Source: Turneriella sp.
GTDB taxonomy: Bacteria; Spirochaetota; Leptospiria; Turneriellales; Turneriellaceae
Assembly: GCA_019186965.1 (NCBI GenBank)
Contig: JABARV010000001.1
Coordinates: 62,001-126,000, forward strand
Direction: 5' to 3'
DNA: 64,000 nucleotides
Both the position numbers and the translations under genes were made by a program. Below the pieces are notes generated by a model, which did not search any database, was not told the DNA's origin, and worked only from the letters and a program-made list of their open reading frames with translations. Positions 57,407-64,000 of this stretch are shown here, piece after piece. The stretch's first letter is position 1. Each line of letters opens with the position of its first letter.

Positions 57407-59236
57407 TTATTCGACGGTAACTGCTTTTGCAAGGTTTCGGGGCCTATCGACGTCGCAGCCGCGTTCAATTGCGGTGTAGTATGCCAAAAGCTGCAGAGGT
57501 ACTGCCACCAAAAGTGGAGAGATACTTTCATCGCATTCGGGAATCTCAAAATAGAAATCCGATTCCTTTTTAATTTCTTCGTCACCTTCGGTAATTATCG
57601 AAATAATTTTTCCCTTTCTTGCTTGTGCTTCTTTGAGGTTTGAAATCATTTTTGTGCGGATTTCTCCTTTGGGCGCAATAATAACTACGGGAACATTTTC
57701 GCTCACCAAAGCCAAGGGGCCGTGTTTAAACTCCCCCCCTGCGTATCCCGAAGCGTGGATGTACGAAATTTCTTTGAGTTTTAGCGCACCTTCGAGCGCA
57801 GAAGGATAATTGTAAGTGCGACCCAAGAAAATAGTATCGTTTTTGTCCTTAAGAAATGCAGCGATTTTTTTAATCGAGTCGTGGTTCTTTAATATTTTGC
57901 GCATCATATCGGGTACCATGCGAAGCTCCGAAAGAATTTTTGCACGCTCTTCAGAAGGGATTAACCATTTTATCGAACCCACGTACAGTGAAAAAAGGAG
58001 TAAATTCGCTACTTGCGCAGTAAACGCCTTTGTCGATGCAACGCCGATTTCTGGGCCAGCCATTAAATTGATGAGTGCATCCGATTCACGCGCCATGGTC
58101 GAATTGACGTTATTCAAGAAAGAAAGCACACGCATAAATTTGGCTTTTGCTTCACGAATTCCCGCAAGGGTATCTGCAGTTTCCCCCGATTGGCTAATGC
58201 CCACAACAAGCGAATCGCCGCTGGTGAGCGGGTTGCGGTAACGCCATTCGGAGGAGTAATCGGTTTCGGTACTAATCCGCGAAAACTGTTCAATGTAGAT
58301 ACGGCCAATCATACCCGCGTTAAGCGAAGTTCCACACGCCTGTATAAGGATACGGCCCACACGTGCGAGGTATTCTTTACCGAATTTAAGTTCTGGAAAA
58401 TGGATAAAGGTTTCGTCTAGGCGCTCTTTAAAAATACGCTCAAAGACATCCGGCTGCTCGTAAATTTCTTTGAGCATAAGGTATTCAAACTCGCCTTTGT
58501 CGACGTCTTCAATACTAACCGTGATAGGCTCCCATTTTGGGGTAACTATGTCGCCCGCGGCGTTGAAGATAGTTACTCCCTCGGGGGAAACATATCCCCA
58601 TTCGCCATTTTCAAGGTATATAGCGTCTTCGCATATAGGGACAACAGCAGGAATATCAGAGGAAAGGAGGTATTCGCTTTTGCCACGTGCGACAATAAGC
58701 GGAGAGCCTTTGCGTGCAAAAAAGATTTTTTGGTTAGCTTTTTCGGCAATTACCGCCAGAGCGTACTGGCCGTCGAGACGGCGCAACATACGCGCAAACG
58801 CCTCTTCGGGAGAAAACCCCTCTTCGAGGTACTTATCCATAAGGTGCGGAGCGACTTCTGTGTCGGTTTCGCTTAAGAAAACATAGCCGTCGTCGGTGAG
58901 CTCGGAACGCAACTTCGCGTAATTTTCAAAAACCCCGTTATGGACCACCGCGATTGTATGCTGCTTGTTGAGGTGTGGGTGTGCGTTTACTGTAGAGGGT
59001 TCGCCGTGCGTTGCCCACCGCGAATGCCCAATACCCACCGTACCGAACATGGGTTGGTTTTTGAGGAGCTTTTGGAGCTCCGCGATTTTCCCCACAGCCT
59101 TGCGTGTTGCAATTTCGCCATCGCCCAAGACAGCCATGCCTGCGGAGTCGTAGCCACGGTATTCCAGCTTTTGCAAGCCAACCAAAAGCACTGATTCCAC
59201 GGATTTTGGGCCAATATATCCGACGATGCCACACAT
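57407..59236 (-). CDS. glmS: Glutamine-fructose-6-phosphate aminotransferase
   Basis: GlmS makes glucosamine-6-phosphate from fructose-6-phosphate and glutamine, the entry to peptidoglycan and LPS sugars. With the ATG at 59236 the product has 609 residues and begins MCGIVGYIG, with the catalytic Cys2 freed after methionine removal; the upstream frame to 59380 is rejected for that reason. The amidotransferase domain (HSRWATHGEP, HNGVFENY) is followed by two SIS domains (ACGTSLNAG, GISQSGETADTLAG) and the end DRPRNLAKAVTVE. No glmS ribozyme is possible in the 48-base gap to tpx. Confidence 0.96.
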   Translation of the reverse strand: MCGIVGYIGPKSVESVLLVGLQKLEYRGYDSAGMAVLGDGEIATRKAVGKIAELQKLLKNQPMFGTVGIGHSRWATHGEPSTVNAHPHLNKQHTIAVVHNGVFENYAKLRSELTDDGYVFLSETDTEVAPHLMDKYLEEGFSPEEAFARMLRRLDGQYALAVIAEKANQKIFFARKGSPLIVARGKSEYLLSSDIPAVVPICEDAIYLENGEWGYVSPEGVTIFNAAGDIVTPKWEPITVSIEDVDKGEFEYLMLKEIYEQPDVFERIFKERLDETFIHFPELKFGKEYLARVGRILIQACGTSLNAGMIGRIYIEQFSRISTETDYSSEWRYRNPLTSGDSLVVGISQSGETADTLAGIREAKAKFMRVLSFLNNVNSTMARESDALINLMAGPEIGVASTKAFTAQVANLLLFSLYVGSIKWLIPSEERAKILSELRMVPDMMRKILKNHDSIKKIAAFLKDKNDTIFLGRTYNYPSALEGALKLKEISYIHASGYAGGEFKHGPLALVSENVPVVIIAPKGEIRTKMISNLKEAQARKGKIISIITEGDEEIKKESDFYFEIPECDESISPLLVAVPLQLLAYYTAIERGCDVDRPRNLAKAVTVE

Positions 59237-59284
59237 ACGGCAATCTTCTTTACGGAGAGTCAGCGGAAAGTACAAACGCTTATT

Positions 59285-59791
59285 ATGGCACAAGTCACTT
59301 TTCACGAAAAACCTGTACATACCACAGGTAACTTGCCTGCAGTAGGCTCGAAAATCCCTGATTTTCGCCTTACGAAGCAAGATCTTTCTGACCTTAAAGC
59401 CGCTAACCTTTCAGGAAAAAAGGTTGTTTTTAACATTTTTCCCAGCATCGATACGCCTACGTGCGCTACGTCCGTACGTAAATTTAACGCACAGGCAGCG
59501 TCTCTTCCCAATACTGTCGTTGTTTGTGTCTCTTCCGATTTACCCTTCGCGCATAAACGTTTTTGTGGGGCAGAGGGGCTTACCAACGTCGTTACCGCGT
59601 CTGATTTCAAAGATAAAAAATTTGGTGCCGACTGGGGTGTTTATTTTACCGATGGCCCCCTCCAAGGGTTAATGTCGCGTGCGGTTGTTGTGGCCGACGC
59701 TTCGGGAAAAGTACTTTATACAGAACAAGTTCCCGAGGTCGTGAACGAACCCAACTACGACAAAGCCCTTGCGGCTGTAAAATCGGCGTAA
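59285..59791 (+). CDS. tpx: Thiol peroxidase
   Basis: Tpx reduces hydrogen and lipid peroxides with thioredoxin. The 168-residue product has the peroxidatic cysteine in SIDTPTCATSVRKFN, the resolving cysteine in AHKRFCGAEGL, and the family's VTFHEKPVHT and GLMSRAVVVAD segments. It is divergent from glmS with a 48-base gap. Its 3' end overlaps the end of the convergent methyltransferase gene by about 37 bases. Confidence 0.95.
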   Translation: MAQVTFHEKPVHTTGNLPAVGSKIPDFRLTKQDLSDLKAANLSGKKVVFNIFPSIDTPTCATSVRKFNAQAASLPNTVVVCVSSDLPFAHKRFCGAEGLTNVVTASDFKDKKFGADWGVYFTDGPLQGLMSRAVVVADASGKVLYTEQVPEVVNEPNYDKALAAVKSA

Positions 59792-60735
59792 GAGTTTTTT
59801 TTAATTTCGTAACAAGCGTGGATGCGCTTGTTACGAAAATCGTCGGGAATCGTTTTTGTACTAATGTCTTTTGCCAAAACAGAATCACCTTCTTCGGGAA
59901 AACGGATACGAAATTTTCGAAAATTGGTTGAGAAATAAAGCACACCGTCGGTTTTTAGTGTTCGCAATGCTTCGCGTATAAGAGAGGGGTGGTCGCGTAG
60001 TACGTCGAAGTCACGCTCTTGTTTATGGCTACGCGAAAAAACAGGCGAGTCGCATACAATAATGTCGTAAAAATGGGATGCAGCGCCTTCTAAAAATATT
60101 CGTGCGTCCACAGCAAAATTTTCGTGTGTAGTTTGTGGTTTAATTGAGTTTGTATTTAGGAGCCAATTGTCGTCTAAAATTTTTAAATAACGCTGTGAAA
60201 GATCGACACTATGGACAAGAGACGCTCCGCCTGCTGCAGCGTATATACTAAACGCGCCTGTGTAACAAAAAAGATTAAGCACTTTTTTATCCAAGGATTC
60301 TTTACGTACTTTGTCGCGTAAATTGCGGTGGTCAAGAAAAAGTCCTGTATCGAGCCAGTTGTCTGGGTATACATAAAAAAGAAGTCCATTTTCATGCACG
60401 ACAATGCGTTCGCCGTCGCTTAGTTTTTTGTACTGTGTACCGTGTTTCTGTTTTATGCGTGTTTTGGTGTGCAATTTTTGTGGAGCTATTCCAAAAATAT
60501 TACAAAATACTGTTTGTATTTCGCCTCTTAGTTTTTCTACGTTCGGCTTTTGTGTAAACGCAGGAGTGTCGACTTCAGTTAAAATTAGGTGGTCTTCGTA
60601 GATATCTGCGGTAAAAGGAAACTCAGGAATATCGCGGTCGTACACACGGTAACAAGTAATGGAACGGCGTCGCGCCCATTTACTCCAATGCTTTTGCATT
60701 CGGGTAAGGCGGTTGGTTAATTCTTCAAGGGGCAT
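59755..60735 (-). CDS. RlmK-like 23S rRNA methyltransferase
   Basis: This 326-residue SAM-dependent methyltransferase resembles the C-terminal (RlmK) half of the E. coli RlmKL fusion, which makes m7G2069. Signs are NRLTRMQKHWSKWARRRSIT followed by CYRVYDRDIPEFPF, the DTGLFLDHRNLR segment, the SAM motif VLNLFCYTGAFSIYAAAGGA, and the IIVCDSPVFSR catalytic block with DSP where many have DPP. The THUMP/RlmL half is missing here; it may be coded elsewhere or the enzyme may act alone. It overlaps the 2H phosphoesterase by 11 bases upstream. Confidence 0.82.
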   Translation of the reverse strand: MPLEELTNRLTRMQKHWSKWARRRSITCYRVYDRDIPEFPFTADIYEDHLILTEVDTPAFTQKPNVEKLRGEIQTVFCNIFGIAPQKLHTKTRIKQKHGTQYKKLSDGERIVVHENGLLFYVYPDNWLDTGLFLDHRNLRDKVRKESLDKKVLNLFCYTGAFSIYAAAGGASLVHSVDLSQRYLKILDDNWLLNTNSIKPQTTHENFAVDARIFLEGAASHFYDIIVCDSPVFSRSHKQERDFDVLRDHPSLIREALRTLKTDGVLYFSTNFRKFRIRFPEEGDSVLAKDISTKTIPDDFRNKRIHACYEIKKNSYADFTAARALS

Positions 60736-61303
60736 GGTTTGTTTTGTCGTTTTCTTGCGGCTTTAAAAAAAAACGTTGGTGTATTTGCCAATGCGAACCG
60801 TCATGGAATAAAAGCGCGACGCTATCTACATCAAATTTTGCATAAAATTTTCGAGTATTAAACTCTTTCCAAATTTCGTGGTGTGTATGTGGATCAACAT
60901 CGCGGTTAGCTATCGTTACGTGCGGAGTATATCCTGCTTTGTGAAAATCTCCTGTGGCGATATTATTTTCTCGCAAAAACAGAGAAAGTTTTTCATGGAG
61001 TTCTAATAAAGCAAGCTGGGGAGTAACTTCGATAAAAATAACATCGTCGCGGAAAGAGCCAAAATTGCGTAATTCCAACGGAAAGGAATCAATAGTAGAG
61101 AAAAATTTTTTTAAGTTTTCCTCAAAAGTAAACGAAGGGGTGTCTCCGTAACGGAAGGGAGATTCAAGCGTAATATGGACAGGAATTCTTAACGCACGCG
61201 ATGGACCAAAACGATTTTTTATTTCATGCTGGATTTTACGTATTTCTTCTGTGGTATCTTCAGGAGGAAGGATTGCAATAAACCAGAGTATTTTATGTTG
61301 CAT
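60725..61303 (-). CDS. thpR: 2H phosphoesterase (2'-5' RNA ligase/ThpR-like)
   Basis: This 192-residue protein has the two HxTx motifs of the 2H family: HITLESPF near residue 43 and HVTIANRD near 128. ThpR proteins act as cyclic phosphodiesterases at RNA ends and can join 2'-5' halves in vitro. The LWFIAILPPEDT start is typical. It overlaps the adenosine deaminase gene upstream by 11 bases and the RlmK-like gene downstream, so it is in the middle of an RNA/nucleoside operon. Confidence 0.85.
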   Translation of the reverse strand: MQHKILWFIAILPPEDTTEEIRKIQHEIKNRFGPSRALRIPVHITLESPFRYGDTPSFTFEENLKKFFSTIDSFPLELRNFGSFRDDVIFIEVTPQLALLELHEKLSLFLRENNIATGDFHKAGYTPHVTIANRDVDPHTHHEIWKEFNTRKFYAKFDVDSVALLFHDGSHWQIHQRFFLKPQENDKTNHAP

Positions 61304-62279
61304 TTAGGCTATAGCTCAGCACCTGCTTACGCAAATTTTCTTTTAGCGCATCGCTACAAAATGCAACTTCGACGGAATTTAAAAGCAAGCGTTCTTTATC
61401 TTCTTTGGTTAAGCCAAATTCTTTTTCGGCAACTTTCCATTCGTGCGGAAGATCAATTCCCGATACGCTTGGATCGTCTGTATTGATGGTTACTTTTACT
61501 CCCGCACGAAAAAGTTTTAGGAAAGGATGCTCTTTGTACGAAGGAGAATTTCCTGTTTGGAGGTTGCTTGTAAGGCATACCTCAACGCCGATTTTTTCAT
61601 CCCTTAAGCGAGAAACTAAAGCGGCGTCGTCTATCGAACGTATGCCATGCCCCAAACGCTGTGCGTGAAAAAGGTTTAAAGCGTCGTAAACCGAATGTGC
61701 ACCAGATGCCTCTCCCGCGTGGATGGTAATTGGTATTTTTTGTTCGTGTGCGCGTGTAAAAAAAGGCGCGTACTCGCGGCACGCAAAACGCGATTCGTCT
61801 CCTGCGAGGTCGATACCGCAAACACCACGTAGCTTAAATTTCTCGTAAAGATCGATAATTTCTTGGACGGTTGTTGTCGGTGCGTTGCGCATTACACATA
61901 AGATAAGGCGCACGGGCGCTCCAGAATTTTTCTCTAAACCAGATACGACTGCTTCGACAATATTTTCGGCAGAGTAGTGCGTACCGGTAAAAAGGTGTGG
62001 CGCAAACCGCGTTTCCAAATAGAGGACGCCTTGTTTTTCCATACGCTGCGGCAAACTAAGCGCTTCGTTGTGGAGAAAATCGATGTCCTGTGCAATACCG
62101 TAAAAAAAATCAAACACCGCTAAAAAATCGGTGAGCGAACGGCTTTCGGGTTTTACTTGGCAGTGCGATGTAAATTCCTCGAAAGAAAATTTTCCTTGTG
62201 GTAAATTGCGGCGCTTTGCTTCTTTGTAAAGTCCCTCTATGCTAAACGCGCCATCGAAATGGTGGTGTAAGTCAATCAT
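61293..62279 (-). CDS. add: Adenosine/adenine deaminase family protein
   Basis: This 328-residue zinc amidohydrolase deaminates adenosine to inosine (or adenine to hypoxanthine). The metal ligands are in DLHHHFDGAF at the start, HAGEASGAHS and the later NTDDPSVSG; the active-site RLGHGIRSIDD is seen. The first histidine motif reads HHHFDG instead of the usual HVHLDG/HCHLDG. The length fits both adenosine and adenine deaminases; the substrate is not decided. The gene starts one base after the patatin gene's stop. Confidence 0.87.
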   Translation of the reverse strand: MIDLHHHFDGAFSIEGLYKEAKRRNLPQGKFSFEEFTSHCQVKPESRSLTDFLAVFDFFYGIAQDIDFLHNEALSLPQRMEKQGVLYLETRFAPHLFTGTHYSAENIVEAVVSGLEKNSGAPVRLILCVMRNAPTTTVQEIIDLYEKFKLRGVCGIDLAGDESRFACREYAPFFTRAHEQKIPITIHAGEASGAHSVYDALNLFHAQRLGHGIRSIDDAALVSRLRDEKIGVEVCLTSNLQTGNSPSYKEHPFLKLFRAGVKVTINTDDPSVSGIDLPHEWKVAEKEFGLTKEDKERLLLNSVEVAFCSDALKENLRKQVLSYSLNAT

Positions 62280-62280
62280 A

Positions 62281-63141
62281 CTATTTCAATTTATGTGCAG
62301 AAATAAATTTTTTTGCTTCGTTGTAACCTTGTTCCAAAAGTATAGATATTTTTTTGGGATCGAACTCATACTGTTGCATTTCTAAAGGAAGATGTGGGCG
62401 CAACAGAAGAATACTTTTTGCCTTGCGTTTAACAGAAAGCCGCGCACGCTCTAACGCGTCGGTTGCCTGTGCACGAAAAAAAATACTTAACGTGCGTAGG
62501 GCAATTTGCCCTGTGTTTTCAAGCGGAGTTTCAGGATAAACTTCGGGCTCCATGCTTATCGCGATAACCGCAGAGAGTTTTTTTCTATACAATGCTTCGA
62601 TGGGAGTGTTGCGCACAAGGCCGCCATCCATGAAAAGTTCACCATCAATTTCAACAGGAGGAAAAACTCCTGGAACTGCGGCAGAGGCAAGTATCATGTT
62701 TTGTAATTGAGTATCGTTTGCCGCTTTGTGCGCTTCAAAGTAGTGGAGTTTTCCTGTATTAATGCTAATTGCTGTACAAAAAAATTCACGCCCTGCTTTT
62801 TTAAGTTTTTCAACGCGCACATATTTTTTTACCATCTCGCGCTGTATTTCGTCGGTAAGCAAAGAAGGCATTGCTGAAAAAAATAATCTTGCAAAAGAAT
62901 TGATGGTAATTAGTTTTCGGTTGTCAATTTCTTGCCAGAACGCAACACACTCTTCAATTTCTCCCGTTGCCGCTAAATACCCGTTGAGCGCACCTACGGA
63001 ACTACCGGCAACGGCGCTAATATTTAGTCCTGTCTCGTAAAGTGCGCGTAGTGCGCCCGCCTGGTACGCCCCAAGCGCTGCGCCACCCGAAAGAGCCAAG
63101 GCATATTTTTTTCTTTTAAGTGTCATACGTGTGGTGCTCAC
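62281..63141 (-). CDS. Patatin-like phospholipase
   Basis: This 286-residue patatin/RssA-type lipase has the oxyanion loop LSGGAALGAYQAGALRAL, the nucleophile motif GSSVGALNG and the dyad aspartate in FMDGGLVRNTPIEAL. Such enzymes cut acyl chains from phospholipids. There is no signal peptide; it should be cytosolic or membrane-associated. The frame overlaps the ThiF-like gene upstream by about 26 bases, so a slightly later start (for example the region of the KRKKYALALSGG segment) is possible. Confidence 0.88.
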   Translation of the reverse strand: MSTTRMTLKRKKYALALSGGAALGAYQAGALRALYETGLNISAVAGSSVGALNGYLAATGEIEECVAFWQEIDNRKLITINSFARLFFSAMPSLLTDEIQREMVKKYVRVEKLKKAGREFFCTAISINTGKLHYFEAHKAANDTQLQNMILASAAVPGVFPPVEIDGELFMDGGLVRNTPIEALYRKKLSAVIAISMEPEVYPETPLENTGQIALRTLSIFFRAQATDALERARLSVKRKAKSILLLRPHLPLEMQQYEFDPKKISILLEQGYNEAKKFISAHKLK

Positions 63142-63844
63142 ATCCTTTTTGGGTTTGGATTTTTATTTGGCGGCATTGGTTTTTTTCAAATACCCAAAAT
63201 TTAGATACACTGTCTTCTCCCAAAAGGTGTTCAAGCGCTGTGTGCGCGACGCTTGAACCGACAACTGCGGGAAAAGTACTCAGTATGCCTTCGCTTGCGC
63301 ATGTGGGTAGTTCGCCTGCGTCTATTTCGTCAAAAACACAACGGTAGCACGCGCCCTTCCCTACAAGCATTGCGTGGCCTTGCGATGCGCCCAAAGACGC
63401 AACAAGAGCATTCTTGCGGTATTTTTTTGCAAGGTCACTTACCAAAAATTTTGTTTTAAGGCTGTCGCTTCCTTCAAGGAGGATATCTATCCCCTCAAGT
63501 AAAGGCGCGTCTTCTTCAGTAAATTTTTTTTCATAAGGAATAATTTCAATATGCGGATTAAGCCTGCGTAAAAATTTTGCCATTGTATCCACTTTATTTT
63601 TCCCAATTTCGTCTTCGCGAAAAATCCACTGCCTGCCTAAGTTGCTACGTTCAATTTTATCGTCGTCGTAAATAATAATTTTTCCCACGCCACTTGCCGC
63701 CAAAAGCGGAAGAATTGTCGCCCCAAGCCCTCCTGCACCCACGACAACCGCTGCCGCTGCCTTGAGTCTTTTTTGCGCGTTTATTCCACGTAGCAAAATT
63801 TGGCGGCTGTACCTTTCAATTTCTTCTTTAGTGAGCGTTACCAA
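63116..63844 (-). CDS. ThiF/MoeB/HesA-family adenylyltransferase
   Basis: This is an E1-like enzyme of 242 residues. It begins with ERYSRQILLRGINAQKRLK, the ATP-binding VVVGAGGLGATILPLLAASG and the YDDDKIERSNLGRQWIF segment with the adenylation aspartate and arginine, and a later ASEGILSTFPAVVGS core. The zinc CxxC pairs are only partly present (ACYRC and a late GCEHH), so it may bind zinc in a modified way. These proteins adenylate the C-terminus of ThiS or MoaD for sulphur transfer in thiamine or molybdopterin synthesis. thiE lies elsewhere (40.2 kb). It starts at TTG 63844. Confidence 0.85.
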   Translation of the reverse strand: MVTLTKEEIERYSRQILLRGINAQKRLKAAAAVVVGAGGLGATILPLLAASGVGKIIIYDDDKIERSNLGRQWIFREDEIGKNKVDTMAKFLRRLNPHIEIIPYEKKFTEEDAPLLEGIDILLEGSDSLKTKFLVSDLAKKYRKNALVASLGASQGHAMLVGKGACYRCVFDEIDAGELPTCASEGILSTFPAVVGSSVAHTALEHLLGEDSVSKFWVFEKNQCRQIKIQTQKGCEHHTYDT

Positions 63845-63845
63845 T

Positions 63846-64000
63846 TTAGTCTGAATGCTTGTTTAGAATTTTTACCCATGCTTTTAAGAGGCTCTGCTGT
63901 TCCGCTAAGAGTATTTTGTCATGGACAAGCCCTTTTAAAAACGCAGTAACAAAGGCAATACGGTAGTATTTTTTCTTTCCGTTTTGTACAATATGTGTGA
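63846..64000 (-). CDS. C-terminal part of an unidentified protein (partial)
   Basis: A minus-strand frame is open from the window edge to a TAA at 63846-63848, giving 51 residues with a helical, lysine-rich composition (KKKYYRIAFVTAFLKGLVHD, then KAWVKILNKHSD). It ends one base before the ThiF-like start, so the two are likely one transcript. The fragment is too short to name. Confidence 0.55.
   Translation of the reverse strand, partial: THIVQNGKKKYYRIAFVTAFLKGLVHDKILLAEQQSLLKAWVKILNKHSD

Noticed and set aside
59237-59284. glmS ribozyme upstream of glmS
   Set aside because: Only 48 bases separate glmS and tpx, too few for the ribozyme core.
59237-59380. 48 residues before Met-Cys in GlmS
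   Set aside because: GlmS needs cysteine as first residue after methionine removal, and the extra part overlaps tpx.

Overview
The window reads as a chromosomal segment of a Gram-negative spirochaete, most likely from the Leptospira/Leptonema/Turneriella lineage. Several gene families point there: an exported protein matching the Leptospira Lsa36-type pattern (114-1232), a likely flagellar-coiling protein FcpA (10941-11780), a DUF1574-type protein beside an MBOAT acyltransferase (34671-37152), and a diderm envelope toolkit with LPS genes (lpxI, lptC), murJ, lipoproteins and outer-membrane barrels. This placement rests on remembered family signatures, not on a database search.

Layout. 0-8.8 kb: Lsa36-like surface protein, MBL-fold RNA nuclease, a minus-strand run (ABC ATPase - RNase HI - DinG-type helicase), then acyl-CoA dehydrogenase, SDR reductase and a BFD-like [2Fe-2S] protein. 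8.9-14.3 kb: a TPR/coiled-coil exported protein, the FcpA-like protein, a strong terminator, tRNA-Arg(CCU), prfA and an FtsW/RodA-family gene. 14.3-17.4 kb, minus strand: orphan HicB, HIT protein, HAD phosphatase, twin TonB-like proteins and a Fur regulator. 17.5-22 kb: korAB (2-oxoacid:ferredoxin oxidoreductase), a SpoU-type methyltransferase and PspA.

22.1-29.5 kb is the accessory part. It holds a GC-richer block of exported proteins (outer-membrane barrel, unknown exported protein, lipoprotein with FN3 domain, FecR-domain protein) and a cluster of toxin-antitoxin modules in different states: an antitoxin with a yoeB toxin broken by a nonsense codon, an intact relB/relE-type pair between two 59-bp direct repeats, and a vapBC remnant that has lost most of vapC and carries a 140-bp palindromic element near its start.

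29.5-34.7 kb is a plus-strand run: secG, glpX, a DUF1285-like protein, PQQ-propeller protein, plsY, small exported protein, cutA and a lipoprotein. Next come DUF1574/MBOAT, lptC-murJ-amidotransferase, thiE, an exported protein and an alpha/beta hydrolase. 42.5-49.8 kb carries the minus-strand run rpsP-khpA-rimM-deoC-lpxI, the divergent ddh/lysC pair (diaminopimelate route), murI and an unknown protein.

49.8-64 kb: a CsgG/TolB-like protein fused to a von Willebrand A domain converges on a CsgG/TolB-like protein fused to a predicted outer-membrane barrel. These are followed by an acyltransferase whose 5' end runs into a 260-bp inverted-repeat element, gcvT, a cold-shock-domain fusion, a divergent ECF-like sigma factor, glmS, tpx, an RlmK-like methyltransferase, a 2H phosphoesterase, adenosine deaminase, patatin and a ThiF/MoeB-type protein. 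No transposase gene, CRISPR array, rRNA or phage was seen.
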